DNA of 64,000 nucleotides from Corynebacterium phocae (GCF_008693075.1 NZ_VXKJ01000043.1:62001-126000); one strand, 5' to 3'; positions 53,303 to 63,506 are shown, numbered from the stretch's first letter. Notes: generated by a model not told the origin, from the letters alone. Numbers and translations: made by a program.

Positions 53303-55999
53303 CTAGCTTTTAAGCGTCTCAATATCTAGGCTCACCCGCCCCGGAATCCGCTCGTAACGCTCCGGCATACAGGTCAGCACAATGACCTGGGAGGCTTTGC
53401 CCACGTCGTGGAAGAGCGTGGCCATCAAATCCAAGCGGTAGGAGTCCGTGGAACCCAGGGCGTCGTCGATAACAATGGGCACCGACTCCGCCGTACCGCC
53501 CGCCGCCTTGGTACCGTCCGGGTCCGCCACCAAGGAAGCAATGGCAAACCTTGTCAGCAAAGAAAGCTGCTCCTTGGCACCACCGGACAAGTCACCCAAT
53601 TCCACCGTGGCACCCGCGCGGGTGCGGCTTTCCACCTCCAAGTGCTCGTTCAAGTTGAAGGAAACATCACTGCCAAAAACCACTTGGGCAAACTGGCTGA
53701 GCTTGGCTGCAAAGGGGGCGGCGTACTTCTCCCGCGCGGCCGTGCGGTGGCGGTCCAAGACCTCAGCTAAGTAGGCCACCGCCTCCGCGCGGCGGGTGAC
53801 GTTGTGCAGCTGGTTCTCCGCCGCCTCCAGCTCGTTTTCCGCAATAGCCAGCTCTTCCTCCGCACCTTCGGCTTGGTCAATGTAGGACTGGTTGGATAGC
53901 AGCTTACGCTCGGCGTCCTGGATGGTTTCCTGGATGGACTTCAGGGCAGCTGCAGCACCGTCGCGCAGCTTGCTAGCTACCTCCGGATTTGCGGCCTTGA
54001 CCTCCGCTTGCCGCTCAGCGACGGCGGACTTGTGTTCTTGGTATGCCTCCCGGGCGTCCTCGACTGCCTGCGCCAGGGCCTCGCGTGAAGCCTCTGCGTC
54101 AGCGCGGTTGATAAGCTCACGTGCCCGGGCCACGGCGTCTTCTGCGCCACGGAGTTTCTGCGCGACCTCTGCACGTTTTAGCTGCGCCTGGTTATCACTG
54201 AGCGCCTCAACGGATATTTGGGCGCGGTCAAAGGCGGCATCGGCAGCAGAAAGCTCTTCTTCTGCCGCCGCCAGGGCCGTGGTGGCGTCTTCTACTGACA
54301 CCTGGGCGCAATCACCCGAGTCCGCGGCGAACTTCTCATCCAACGCCTGCAAGACCGCGCGCAGCTCTTCCAAGTCCTCCCCGCCCAAAGCCGAGCGAAG
54401 CTCCGCCTGCGCGCGGGTTAGTTCCTCTTCCACCGCGCGGTGGTTATCCCGGCGCGAACGCACATCCTCCAAGTCCTTAGTTCCCAGCTGGTCCATGAGG
54501 GAATCAAAAACCTGCTGCGCGGAGTCAACCTTTTCATTCCAATCCACCTTGATTCCGGCGGCCTGGACAAACTGCGCGGTAACATTGCCAATCTCAATGG
54601 TGGTGCCATCTGCTAGCGCGACAGTAGTCTCCGCGTCAGCCAAGACCGTAATCTCCTGGCCGTCCACGCCCACGGCGGTGGGCTCCGTGGCTGTCAGCAG
54701 CAGCTTGGCCGCAGCGGTATCCCGCTTGTGCTGGGCCAATTCCAGCTCATTGGCGGCCTTCTCCGCTTCTGTCACGTGGGCGTCCGTAACCACCACCGGC
54801 CCGCGACTAGCAGCGGCTGCGCGCTTTTTAACCACCACCTGGTGGAGCTTGTCCAACTGCGCCACCTTGTCCTGCAAGCTGCTGCGCTTTTCCCAATCTT
54901 TGGCTACACCCAGCTGCCTCTTGGCCTCCTGGACGTCCAGGCGCGCGGTGTCGCGGGCCTTACGCGCGGCCGCCAGCTTGTCCTTTGCCGCGGCCACGGA
55001 CTGGGCTTCTTCCTTGGCTGATTGTTCAGCCTGCGCGTGTTCGGTAGCGAATTTGGTCTCTAGCTTCTGGGCTTTTTCCAGCTCCGTGTCCAACTCGTCA
55101 CGGCGGGTGAGGTCTTGCTGCGCGCGGTCAAGGTCTTCTTTGGCCCGCTGGTAATCTAGTTGCGCTACCTCCAGCTTCTTCTGCACCTCCGCAGCGGCCT
55201 GCGCGGCCGTGGTCTTGGTGGCCAGGTCCTCCTCCGCCTCCGGAATCCTTGCCTTAGCGTCGCTCAAAGTCTTCTGTGCCCGCTCCACCTCATCTATCCG
55301 CGATTGCAGGTTATTGACGGCGTCCTGCGCGTCCGCGAGCGCTTCTTCCGCGTCTTCCACGCGCCCAATGGCCTCGGCGTACTCCTTGGTGGGGGTCTGC
55401 CTACTCTTGGTGAAGTACCGCAGATATTCAGCCTGCACCCGGGCCCCAAGCTCAGAATCATCCTCCTCCGCACTGTCGGAATCCAACCCCGTCGCGTGTT
55501 GGAGAGCCTGCTCCAAGGTCTTCAGCCCGGCGGCCTGCAGCGCCGCGTCTTCTTCCCCCTGGTGCATAAACAGCGAATCCAGCAGGTTCATCTCCACCGC
55601 TTCTTCCAAGATTTCCTCCAGGCGGGCCTCCGCCTGGGCACCGGTGTAGCTCTCCCGCCGGGGCTTATAGATAGTTAGCTCCGCAGCCTTACTCTTTTTA
55701 AAGCGCTTGAAAATTTTGAACTCATAGTCCCCCACCGCCATTTGCAGGGTAATTTCCGGGGCCTCATCTACATCCACCGGCGCAAGCCACCCCGCGCCGT
55801 GGTGCGCAAACGTCCCCCTGCTCCTTTGCGCTGAGGAATTATGCGGTTGGGTCAAGACAATCTTCAAGGCCTCAAGCACCGTGGATTTTCCGGCCTCATT
55901 GCCGCCGTGGATGACAATGACTCCGGTTTCCGGGAGCTCATCCGCACGCAGATGCCGCACGCCGCGGACGTTAGAAAGTTCAATACTCTTGATATGCAT
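53303..55999 (-). CDS. SbcC/YhaN-like AAA ATPase with long coiled coils
   Basis: The 898-residue SMC-like protein has Walker A GGNEAGKST (about 32-40), then two long heptad-rich regions (about 195-440 and 560-770) separated by a compact insert (about 440-540). The C-terminal signature is LSGGAKEQ with Walker B VIDDALGSTD. No CxxC zinc hook is found at the coiled-coil tip, so it differs from Rad50/SbcC and is nearer to YhaN-type proteins. The ATG at 55999 has AAAGGAG upstream and starts 4 bp after the stop of the partner nuclease gene. Together they would form an ATP-dependent nuclease for DNA ends. Confidence 0.88.
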   Translation of the reverse strand: MHIKSIELSNVRGVRHLRADELPETGVIVIHGGNEAGKSTVLEALKIVLTQPHNSSAQRSRGTFAHHGAGWLAPVDVDEAPEITLQMAVGDYEFKIFKRFKKSKAAELTIYKPRRESYTGAQAEARLEEILEEAVEMNLLDSLFMHQGEEDAALQAAGLKTLEQALQHATGLDSDSAEEDDSELGARVQAEYLRYFTKSRQTPTKEYAEAIGRVEDAEEALADAQDAVNNLQSRIDEVERAQKTLSDAKARIPEAEEDLATKTTAAQAAAEVQKKLEVAQLDYQRAKEDLDRAQQDLTRRDELDTELEKAQKLETKFATEHAQAEQSAKEEAQSVAAAKDKLAAARKARDTARLDVQEAKRQLGVAKDWEKRSSLQDKVAQLDKLHQVVVKKRAAAASRGPVVVTDAHVTEAEKAANELELAQHKRDTAAAKLLLTATEPTAVGVDGQEITVLADAETTVALADGTTIEIGNVTAQFVQAAGIKVDWNEKVDSAQQVFDSLMDQLGTKDLEDVRSRRDNHRAVEEELTRAQAELRSALGGEDLEELRAVLQALDEKFAADSGDCAQVSVEDATTALAAAEEELSAADAAFDRAQISVEALSDNQAQLKRAEVAQKLRGAEDAVARARELINRADAEASREALAQAVEDAREAYQEHKSAVAERQAEVKAANPEVASKLRDGAAAALKSIQETIQDAERKLLSNQSYIDQAEGAEEELAIAENELEAAENQLHNVTRRAEAVAYLAEVLDRHRTAAREKYAAPFAAKLSQFAQVVFGSDVSFNLNEHLEVESRTRAGATVELGDLSGGAKEQLSLLTRFAIASLVADPDGTKAAGGTAESVPIVIDDALGSTDSYRLDLMATLFHDVGKASQVIVLTCMPERYERIPGRVSLDIETLKS

Positions 56000-56003
56000 A
56001 TTT

Positions 56004-57146
56004 CTAGGCTCCTTTGCCGGAAAGGCGGAAAAGTAGGTTGGCGGCGTCACGCGCCACCGGGTCATGTTCCATGTCTTCTACTAGTTCCTCTAGCGCGCTG
56101 TGGACGTAGCCGCGCAGCCCGAGGGTCTTAAGCTCCTCCGGCTCCGGCTCCAGCACCAACTCGGTGGTTCTTTCCCGGGGGTTGAGCGCCGCAAAGGTCT
56201 CTTTCCAGGACTCTAGGCCGTCCTCCAGCTTCCGCTGGCTGCTGAGGCTAATCGTGCCGGTCAAACCGTATTTGATAACCGTTCTGGACTTATCCGGGTA
56301 CTTCGCCAGCCTCTCCAGGAAGGTATCTACGTCTTCTTCACTATTGAGGTGGGCGTGGATACTGTCAAAAGTCCACCGGCCAACCACGCGGCGCTCAACC
56401 TCCACGGTGGCGCGCCCATCCTCCTTGGTGATGGTTACCACCAAAGCGTTGCCGGAATCATTTTCTCCCTTATCGCCGTCTAACTCGTGGAAATCGGTGG
56501 TCTCCGGTGCGCCGGAGAACCACACGGCCCCGGTGTTGCCCAAGCAAACGGTGGAGTGGGTATCCCCCAGCGCTAGGTAATCAATAACCCCGTCCCGTAG
56601 CGCCTGTTCTACCGTGGGTAGGTCAATTAAGTCCAGGGGTTTTTCCGAGGACCGAGAAGATACTTGGCCGTGTGCCACCATCACACGGATATCCTCAGTA
56701 GGCTCTAGCTCCCGCAGCGCCGCCGCCACGATGTCGTGAGTGGCACGCTTGGTCACATACGGCGCGCCCACCACTTCCACGCCCGGGGATACCGCGATGG
56801 GGGTGGCGTCAGTGATGACATGAACATGACCGCCGGCCATCTTTTCCAAGATGGAACCGGCGGTAAGGGGGTCATGGTTGCCGGGCAGCAGGTACACCGG
56901 CACCGGAAGCGCCTGGAAGGCCTCCTTGGCGCGGGAAACCGTTTTGCGGCTAAGCGCGTTGTGTTCAAAAACGTCACCTGCCACCACAATAAAATCCGCC
57001 CCCGTCTCTTCCGCCAGTGCGCCCACAGCGGCGATGGACTCAATGCGGGCCTCCTCAAAGCGGGCTTGGGCCTCACCCTCTAGGAACCAGCGCTTCATTC
57101 CCAGCTGCAAGTCTGATGTATGGATAAAAGTTAGTGATTTACTCAT
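56004..57146 (-). CDS. SbcD/YhaO-like metallophosphoesterase nuclease
   Basis: The 380-residue calcineurin-like phosphoesterase is the likely nuclease partner of the ATPase downstream. Metal-site motifs are HTSDLQLG (H8, D11, with Q instead of H at the DxH position), VAGDVFEHN, LPGNHDP, VMVAHGQV and LGDTHS. The C-terminal part (about 250-380) carries the partner-binding region. The ATG at 57146 is used; upstream codons to 57176 are an alternative. It lies 37 bp downstream of the SWIM gene. Confidence 0.85.
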   Translation of the reverse strand: MSKSLTFIHTSDLQLGMKRWFLEGEAQARFEEARIESIAAVGALAEETGADFIVVAGDVFEHNALSRKTVSRAKEAFQALPVPVYLLPGNHDPLTAGSILEKMAGGHVHVITDATPIAVSPGVEVVGAPYVTKRATHDIVAAALRELEPTEDIRVMVAHGQVSSRSSEKPLDLIDLPTVEQALRDGVIDYLALGDTHSTVCLGNTGAVWFSGAPETTDFHELDGDKGENDSGNALVVTITKEDGRATVEVERRVVGRWTFDSIHAHLNSEEDVDTFLERLAKYPDKSRTVIKYGLTGTISLSSQRKLEDGLESWKETFAALNPRERTTELVLEPEPEELKTLGLRGYVHSALEELVEDMEHDPVARDAANLLFRLSGKGA

Positions 57147-57183
57147 AACCTTCAGTCTATCGCCCGGGGAGGACATTGGGGGA

Positions 57184-58017
57184 CTACTGGCGGGTCAGAT
57201 GATCGTACAAGTCTTCGATATCACTGATAGCGCGCAGCAGTTCAATATTGGTGTGGGAGACAGTCCGCAGCGCCCTTTTCAGCGCGTCCATGTCCGAATC
57301 TTCTAAAGCCGGCGCAACCTTGGGCTCCGGCAAGTCCGGGAGCGTCCGTCCGTTCCAGAAAAGCTCGTTGCGCTCATCAGGATCCACGCTACCGTCTTCC
57401 CTCGTAGCGTCCGCGGCTACTTCTGGAGCCTTAGCCATAATTAGTTGCTCTAGCTTGGCAAAGGTTATCCCACGCATCTCAAAAATCACTGCGGGGTCCG
57501 CGTCAATCTTTGCTACCAGGCAGTCCACCACAGCCACGATGTGCTTGCATACCCAGGCTGAGTCCGGGCAGTCACACCCAAAGCTAATATCTTGCGAATC
57601 TTCGGCCAGTAAGATGTCCACCACCTCGCTAGGGAGCTCCCCTTCCTGGGCGTCCCGGATGGCGTTGGTGGTGCGCGCCAGGATTTCTGCGACCTTGCCC
57701 AGCTCGTCATTACTACGGTACGGCAGCCTCACTAGCACCGCGAAGGGGTCATTTTGGGATCCCGCCACCTGGCCGTGGACCGCACCGTTGCGGACATCTA
57801 TATCAACCACGTGGCCCTTGCGGGCGTAGTCCCGCCCGCGTTTCAGCCTGCCGGCGTCCGTGCGCCCCTCCACCGCAGCAACTAGACGTTGCCCCGCGAG
57901 GCTCACCCCGGTGCCCGGGCGGCCAGACTTATCAACCTTGGAAATCTCCTGCGGAGTAGCTCCCCTCCCCCGTGCGCCGAAGTTGACGTAGATGATGTTG
58001 TCATCGCGTGTAGCCAT
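57184..58017 (-). CDS. SWIM zinc-finger protein
   Basis: The 277-residue protein carries a SWIM zinc finger with the CxCxnCxH pattern in CDCPDSAWVCKHIVAV (about 148-163). The N-terminal half contains the conserved GRDYARKGHVVDIDVRNG and VAGSQNDPF segments. SWIM proteins are very often encoded next to SNF2 ATPases in bacteria, as here: its ATG lies 3 bp after the SNF2 gene stop. It probably binds DNA or the SNF2 partner. Confidence 0.88.
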   Translation of the reverse strand: MATRDDNIIYVNFGARGRGATPQEISKVDKSGRPGTGVSLAGQRLVAAVEGRTDAGRLKRGRDYARKGHVVDIDVRNGAVHGQVAGSQNDPFAVLVRLPYRSNDELGKVAEILARTTNAIRDAQEGELPSEVVDILLAEDSQDISFGCDCPDSAWVCKHIVAVVDCLVAKIDADPAVIFEMRGITFAKLEQLIMAKAPEVAADATREDGSVDPDERNELFWNGRTLPDLPEPKVAPALEDSDMDALKRALRTVSHTNIELLRAISDIEDLYDHLTRQ

Positions 58018-58020
58018 GTT

Positions 58021-61000
58021 TTAGTCCTCCCTTCCGCGGTAACTCATCAAATCAGCCAGCTGATCCGGGGAGAGCTCAGTGAGCCAGCCTTCGCCCTCAC
58101 CGACCACCGCACCGGCCAGTTCAGTCTTGCCGTCCAAAATATCTTGGATGGATTCTTCCAGGGTTCCCGCCGTAATCATCTTATAGACCGCCACGTTCTT
58201 TTCCTGGCCAATACGGAACGCCCGGTCCGTGGCCTGGTTTTCCACCGCCGGGTTCCACCAGCGGTCCATGTGGACCACAATGTTGGCCGCGGTGAGGTTA
58301 AGCCCTGTACCGCCGGCTTTGAGGGAAAGCAACATCACTGGCGGTCCGCCCGGGGTCTGGAAATCCTCCACCATGGCGTCGCGTTTAGCCTTTGAGACAC
58401 CACCGTTGAGAAACGGGATGTCCCTGCCCAGCTGCTCTTTTAGATAAGGCTGCAGAATATCACCGAAGGCCTTGTACTGGGTAAATACCAGGACCCTTTC
58501 TCCGGCCTCCGTGGCGGCGTCAATAATGCGCATGAGCTCCGCCACCTTGCCCGAGCGGTGCTTGCCGCGCAGCGTTACTGGGGAGCCGTCGCCTAAAAAG
58601 TGCGCCGGGTGGTTACAAATCTGCTTAATCCGCGTCAATGAGGACAGCACCAGGCCACGAAGCGCCATCCCTTGGGCCTCTTCTAACCGGCGCTGCAGGT
58701 CATCAACAAAGCCTTTATACAAGGCCGCCTGCTCGCGCGTCATTGACACGGTGACTATCTGTTCGGATTTCTCCGGCAGGTCATCAATGATGGTGGTGTC
58801 AGTCTTCAGCCGCCGGAGGATAAACGGCGCTACCAAGGTACGCAGCCGCTCCGCCATCTCCGCGTCATCTTGGCGCTCAATGGGCTTGGCAAAGTGGTTG
58901 CGGAAAAAGCTTGCGGAACCTAAGACGCCCGGGTTGCAGAAATCCACGATGGAGCGCATCTCACTCAAGCGGTTTTCCACCGGCGTACCAGTCAGGGCCA
59001 CCCGATGCCGCGAAGGCAAGGAGCGCACCGCCTTGGACGCCCGCGTGGAGGAGTTCTTAATGGCCTGGGCCTCATCTAGGACCACCCGCTCCCAGTCCAG
59101 CTGGCCCAGCATCTGGAAATCACGCCCGGCCGTGCCATAAGAGGTAATGACCAGGTCCGCGCCGCGCGCAGCCGCAAAGAAGTCTTCATCGCGCAAACGC
59201 CCGGGGCCGTGGTGGACCACCACCTTGAAGCTAGGCACAAACTTATTGGCCTCACGCGCCCAGTTACCCACCACGGAGGTAGGCGCGATAACCAACGTTG
59301 GGCCCAGGCCTGGCGCTGCAGCTCCGGCCTGGGCCCCCGGGCCGGATACTGCGGCGGGCCCAGAGCTGGCCGCGGGTCCACTACTGGCGTCCGCCGCCCG
59401 TTTGTGCTCGGCGCGCGTTTTTTCCACCGCCAGCATGGTCAGCAGCTGCAGGGTCTTTCCCAGCCCCATATCATCAGCCAGGACGGCACCAATGTTGTTC
59501 TGCGACATCCAGTACAACCAGTCCACACCGCGCCGCTGGTAATCACGCAGCTCCGCGTGGACTATATCCGGGATCTCCACGCGCTCGGGCGCTACCGTGT
59601 CCATGCCTCCCAGGATGGAGTTAAACCACCCCGAGCCGGTGAACTCGATGGGCTCGTTGGCCATGGCTTCCAGCGCTAGCTGGCGCAGTTCCTCTAGGGT
59701 AACCAGGCCCTCACCGCCGTCTTCGCCTTGGCCTCCGCGGGCGTTAAACGCCTCTACCCGCTCGGAAACCTGGGCAAGCTTAATCTCCCACCCGGGCTCC
59801 CCCTGCTCTTTGGCGCGCAAGGCCTCGCGCATGGCTATGTCTAGCTGCTTTTTCTCCCTCGTCCGGGAGGTCTTGGCCAGCTGCTCCATGTATTCGCTGA
59901 TTTTGCCCAGCGCTGAGGTATCCGCCATGACCCACTCACCGCGCAGCTGGATCAGCCCGGACTTGGACTGAACGAGCCGTTCCATTTCCTCATCGGTAAG
60001 CTCAGTGTCTCCCACTGAGAGCTTCCAGTCATAGGCCACCAGCTTGTCAAAGCCCAGATGGGACTTGGTAGCGGACTCCGCTGGGTCGCGGACTTCCCGG
60101 GTCTCAAGCTTGGCAGTGGTTTCCATGTGCGCCCACGCCTTGGGCAACATGACCGTAAACCCGGCTTGCTTGAGCGCCGCCACGCCTTGGCCCACGAACT
60201 GCACTAGCTGGTCGGTGGTCAGGTAGACATCCCAGTCCCCGGCGTTGTCATAGCGCATGGGTGCGGGCAGGGAGCCTTGCGGGTCCAGGAAACTGGTGAT
60301 GCTTATTGCTTGCCGGTGCGCCTGGCGCAGACGTTCAGCACTCGCTGAATCCAACTGGCTAATGTTTACCGGCCGTGGGGCGTCCGTGCCTGAGCGCACC
60401 TGCACACGAACCGGCCAGGCAACCGCACCGGCGCCCTCCTCCGGCACGCCAGTACCGGATTCTTCTTCCCCAGGTTCATCTTTAGGGGGCTCTTCGACGA
60501 TAAACACTAACTGTAGATCCACCTGGGTGATGGAATCACGCCATTCGTTTAAGCCACGAAGTAGCGCGGTACGCCCGCGCCTGACCGGGGTGGTGTGCAA
60601 CACCGACTCAACAAATTCATGCCACGGATAAGGACGCATGGCGGTTTGGAGTTCCCGAAGCTCCGTGTAGGCAATCCAGTGGGTTAGCTCTCCGGCCAGA
60701 TCATCTGCCAAAGAGCGGTTGTTGATAGACAGGATTCCCGGCGCGGCCGCGGTCATCTCCGCTAGCCATCCGCGTTCCTTCAGCCCTTGGGTCAGCTGCC
60801 ACATGGGCAGCCACTCCCCGGCCTTGTAGTTTAGGCGCAGCGTCACGCGCCCGGCGCGGACAAAGCGGCACAGGCCTTGGTAGGCGCGGATCAACCACAA
60901 CAAGTCCGGCGCCAAGGTAGCGCGCTGCTCCGGGCTTACCCCCGGGTTATGGGAATCAATCTGGGCTAGCTGGTGGAAAATCTCCACCGTTTCTTCTGGC

Positions 61001-61233
61001 CCGAACATGCCCATGGGGACCATGAGGGAGACGTCTTTACCCTTGGGCGTGCGCAGCGACATCCGCGCGCGGTTGCGGAAAGACTTCCTGCTGAGGATTT
61101 TCTCCACGGCTTCTGGAAAGATCCCCTCCGGTACCACGGAGGCGGTAATTATTTTGTGCCCGTCTGTTTGCTCGATCCACAAACCCAGGCCGGAGACCGG
61201 CAGCCAGACTCCATGGACGAGGTATTTAGACAT
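58021..61233 (-). CDS. SNF2-family ATPase / helicase
   Basis: This protein of about 1070 residues has an N-terminal DUF3670/SNF2-type region, then the SNF2 ATPase core: DDMGLGKTLQLL (motif I), LDEAQAIKN (motif II), SSLTRIKQICNHP, VLVFTQYKAFG, and GGTGLNLTAA with NPAVENQATDRAFRIGQ (motif VI). SNF2 enzymes move along double-stranded DNA or remodel bound proteins. A low-complexity Ala/Ser/Gly loop sits after motif I. The start at 61233 (MSKYLVHG) is a guess; a second ATG is at 61242. No ribosome-binding site is clear. It is the first gene of a five-gene leftward run. Confidence 0.93.
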   Translation of the reverse strand: MSKYLVHGVWLPVSGLGLWIEQTDGHKIITASVVPEGIFPEAVEKILSRKSFRNRARMSLRTPKGKDVSLMVPMGMFGPEETVEIFHQLAQIDSHNPGVSPEQRATLAPDLLWLIRAYQGLCRFVRAGRVTLRLNYKAGEWLPMWQLTQGLKERGWLAEMTAAAPGILSINNRSLADDLAGELTHWIAYTELRELQTAMRPYPWHEFVESVLHTTPVRRGRTALLRGLNEWRDSITQVDLQLVFIVEEPPKDEPGEEESGTGVPEEGAGAVAWPVRVQVRSGTDAPRPVNISQLDSASAERLRQAHRQAISITSFLDPQGSLPAPMRYDNAGDWDVYLTTDQLVQFVGQGVAALKQAGFTVMLPKAWAHMETTAKLETREVRDPAESATKSHLGFDKLVAYDWKLSVGDTELTDEEMERLVQSKSGLIQLRGEWVMADTSALGKISEYMEQLAKTSRTREKKQLDIAMREALRAKEQGEPGWEIKLAQVSERVEAFNARGGQGEDGGEGLVTLEELRQLALEAMANEPIEFTGSGWFNSILGGMDTVAPERVEIPDIVHAELRDYQRRGVDWLYWMSQNNIGAVLADDMGLGKTLQLLTMLAVEKTRAEHKRAADASSGPAASSGPAAVSGPGAQAGAAAPGLGPTLVIAPTSVVGNWAREANKFVPSFKVVVHHGPGRLRDEDFFAAARGADLVITSYGTAGRDFQMLGQLDWERVVLDEAQAIKNSSTRASKAVRSLPSRHRVALTGTPVENRLSEMRSIVDFCNPGVLGSASFFRNHFAKPIERQDDAEMAERLRTLVAPFILRRLKTDTTIIDDLPEKSEQIVTVSMTREQAALYKGFVDDLQRRLEEAQGMALRGLVLSSLTRIKQICNHPAHFLGDGSPVTLRGKHRSGKVAELMRIIDAATEAGERVLVFTQYKAFGDILQPYLKEQLGRDIPFLNGGVSKAKRDAMVEDFQTPGGPPVMLLSLKAGGTGLNLTAANIVVHMDRWWNPAVENQATDRAFRIGQEKNVAVYKMITAGTLEESIQDILDGKTELAGAVVGEGEGWLTELSPDQLADLMSYRGRED

Positions 61234-61725
61234 AAAAGGCATTCTAACATTTACAAGGAATTTAACCTTGTTCGGAAAAACTCTTGCTTGCCCGCGACCA
61301 ACCAAGGCCCCTGTCCATAATCACCGCCAAAACCCCAGCCACGATCCCCAGCAAGCGTTCCCCGCGAAGCTCCTGGCAGAATACGCCGCCAAAAGACCCT
61401 AGCAAGCAATGACAGCGGAGCCACACCCGGGGGAAGCCGCTAGCCGGTTGGCCTATTCCCCCGGAATTTCCCCCCATCTTTCTTCCCTCCATTCCCGGCC
61501 CGACGCCAACCCAGCTAACGGCAACGTTTTCTAGCTCTCAACTGGGATTAAGAGTGTACTGCGTCACTGTAAAATGGGACGTTTGGGTACAGAAATTTTT
61601 CCGGGAAAGCACACTTTGCGCACCGAACCTGCCCCAATATAGTTTCCGTCAATAAAAGGTTGCAGGTAGCATGACTAACATTCGTTTAACTGACAAACAA
61701 TCTCTCAAATAAGAAAAGAGTGCAC
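61234..61725. other. Divergent intergenic region between SNF2 gene and putP
   Basis: The 492 bp contain no supportable gene. Apart from the putP promoter at 61616-61643 I see no repeat or clear operator. Confidence 0.4.
61616..61643 (+). promoter_or_regulatory. Candidate putP promoter
   Basis: TTGCGC (61616-61621) and TATAGT (61638-61643) are separated by 16 bp, close to the housekeeping sigma consensus. They leave a leader of about 75 nt before the putP GTG. Confidence 0.6.
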
Positions 61726-63303
61726 GTGGATTCCTCAACTTGGTACATCGTTGCCATCATCATCTATCTCTTTGCCATGTTGGCCATTGGTTTCTGGTCC
61801 TACCGCAAGACCAGTGAGTATGACCAATACGTACTTGGCGGCCGTGGCCTTAACCCCTTCGTTGCAGCCATGTCTGCCGGTGCCTCGGACATGTCCGGGT
61901 GGCTGCTCATGGGCCTTCCCGGCGCACTATTCCTCACCGGTATGTCCTCCCTCTGGATTGCCATTGGCCTAACCGTTGGCGCTTGGTTGAACTGGAAGTA
62001 CGTGGCCCCGCGCCTGCGCGCATATTCAGAGGTGGCCAACAACTCCATCACCATCCCGTCCTTCTTTGAAAACCGCGTGCAGGACAAGTCCCGCCTGCTG
62101 CGTATTTTCTCCGCAGCAATCATCATCTTCTTCTTCACCTTCTATGTCTCCTCCGGCATGGTTGCCGGCGGCCGCTACTTTGAATCCACCTTTAATGGCT
62201 CCTACCTCACCGGCATGATGCTGGTGGCAGCAGTAACCGTTATCTACACCCTGGTGGGCGGCTTCCTGGCGGTGTCCTACACTGACGCCGTTCAGGGCGT
62301 GTTAATGTTCCTTTCCCTGGTCATCGTTCCGGTCATGGCCATCCTGGCTCTAGACAACCCCGGGGACATCTTCTCCTACGCCTCCAACCACCCCTACGGC
62401 ACCGGCGGGGCCGTGGACAACCCTGATTACTTCAGCATGTTCTCCGGCGTTTCCCTAGCCGTTATCGTAGGCAACGTTGCCTGGGGCCTGGGCTACTTTG
62501 GCCAGCCCCACATCCTGGTCCGCTTCATGGCACTGCGCACCCCGAAGGACGCCGTAACCGGACGCCGTATTGGCATCTCCTGGATGGCGCTGTCCATCCT
62601 GGGCGCAGTATTTACCGCCCTTGCTGGCACGGTGTTTTTCACCAACCAGGACTACTCCATCACGGACCAGGAAAACTATGAGACCATCTTCCTGGATATG
62701 GCCCAGATCATGTTCCACCCGCTGTTCGCCGGCTTGGTCCTCACCGCCGTCCTTGCGGCCATCATGTCCACCATGTCCTCCCAGATGCTCGTGGTATCCT
62801 CCGCACTCATCGAGGATCTCACCAAGATCGTCTTCAAACAGGACCTGGGCAAAAAGAAGCTCATCAACCTCTCCCGCCTAGCGGTGCTAGCCATTTCCGT
62901 TATCGCCGCCGTGTTGGCTATCAACCCATCTGACTCCATCCTTGGCCTGGTGGGCTTCGCGTGGGCCGGTTTTGGTGCCGCCTTCGGCCCATTGGTCATC
63001 CTCTCGCTGTACTGGAAGCGCCTGAACTCCACCGGCGCTATCGTTGGCATGGTTGCTGGCGCGGCCGTCACCATCGCCTGGGGCATGTCCCCGCTGGGTG
63101 ATTTCCTCTACGAGATTGTCCCCGGCTTCATTGTTAACCTCATCCTGACCTACGTGGTATCCGTAATGACCGCGGAGCCTAGCCACTCCGTGAAGAAGGA
63201 ATTTGACAAGACCCTCGCGCTATTTGAGGTTGTCTCCCACAACGAGGACGTTGCGTTCGAGGAAGTTGACCTCAACAAGGTTGACCCTAAGCGCACCAAG
63301 TAG
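61726..63303 (+). CDS. putP: Sodium/proline symporter
   Basis: The 525-residue sodium:solute symporter has about thirteen membrane segments. Family signatures include GFWSYRKTSEYDQYVLGGRGL at the first loop, DMSGWLLMGLPGALFLTGMS, and GYFGQPHILVRFMALRT. Corynebacterial PutP imports proline for nutrition. The GTG at 61726 is chosen because AAGAAAAG lies 5-6 bp upstream; a GTG two codons earlier overlaps that site. A terminator follows. No proline catabolic gene is near. Confidence 0.9.
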   Translation: MDSSTWYIVAIIIYLFAMLAIGFWSYRKTSEYDQYVLGGRGLNPFVAAMSAGASDMSGWLLMGLPGALFLTGMSSLWIAIGLTVGAWLNWKYVAPRLRAYSEVANNSITIPSFFENRVQDKSRLLRIFSAAIIIFFFTFYVSSGMVAGGRYFESTFNGSYLTGMMLVAAVTVIYTLVGGFLAVSYTDAVQGVLMFLSLVIVPVMAILALDNPGDIFSYASNHPYGTGGAVDNPDYFSMFSGVSLAVIVGNVAWGLGYFGQPHILVRFMALRTPKDAVTGRRIGISWMALSILGAVFTALAGTVFFTNQDYSITDQENYETIFLDMAQIMFHPLFAGLVLTAVLAAIMSTMSSQMLVVSSALIEDLTKIVFKQDLGKKKLINLSRLAVLAISVIAAVLAINPSDSILGLVGFAWAGFGAAFGPLVILSLYWKRLNSTGAIVGMVAGAAVTIAWGMSPLGDFLYEIVPGFIVNLILTYVVSVMTAEPSHSVKKEFDKTLALFEVVSHNEDVAFEEVDLNKVDPKRTK

Positions 63304-63327
63304 TCTCGACGCTTTTCCATAAGCACC

Positions 63328-63366
63328 GGCCCGCAGCCACCCACACCGGGTAGCTGCGGGCCTTTG
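63328..63366 (+). terminator. Terminator downstream of putP
   Basis: A 10-bp stem, GGCCCGCAGC / GCTGCGGGCC (63328-63337 and 63353-63362), is followed by TTTGCG. It ends the putP transcript. Confidence 0.75.
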
Positions 63367-63506
63367 CGTGCGGTGGCCACCCCTAGGGAGACCGGGGTTG
63401 GGAAAACCCTAGCGCCAAACACCGCCCGCTCCGGGATCTTCCTGCAGGTCCAACGATTGCCCGCACCCCACGGAACCTATCCTCCACGGCACCTGTCTAA
63501 AGGGGC

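Noticed and set aside
53892..55154. 420-codon frame antisense to the SbcC-like gene
   Set aside because: Serine/alanine-rich composition mirrors the Glu/Ala/Lys-rich coiled coil on the other strand; high-GC shadow frame.
61262..61492. 76-codon leftward frame with a hydrophobic stretch upstream of the SNF2 gene
   Set aside because: No ribosome-binding site, ordinary composition for non-coding high-GC DNA, and it overlaps the likely SNF2 promoter region.
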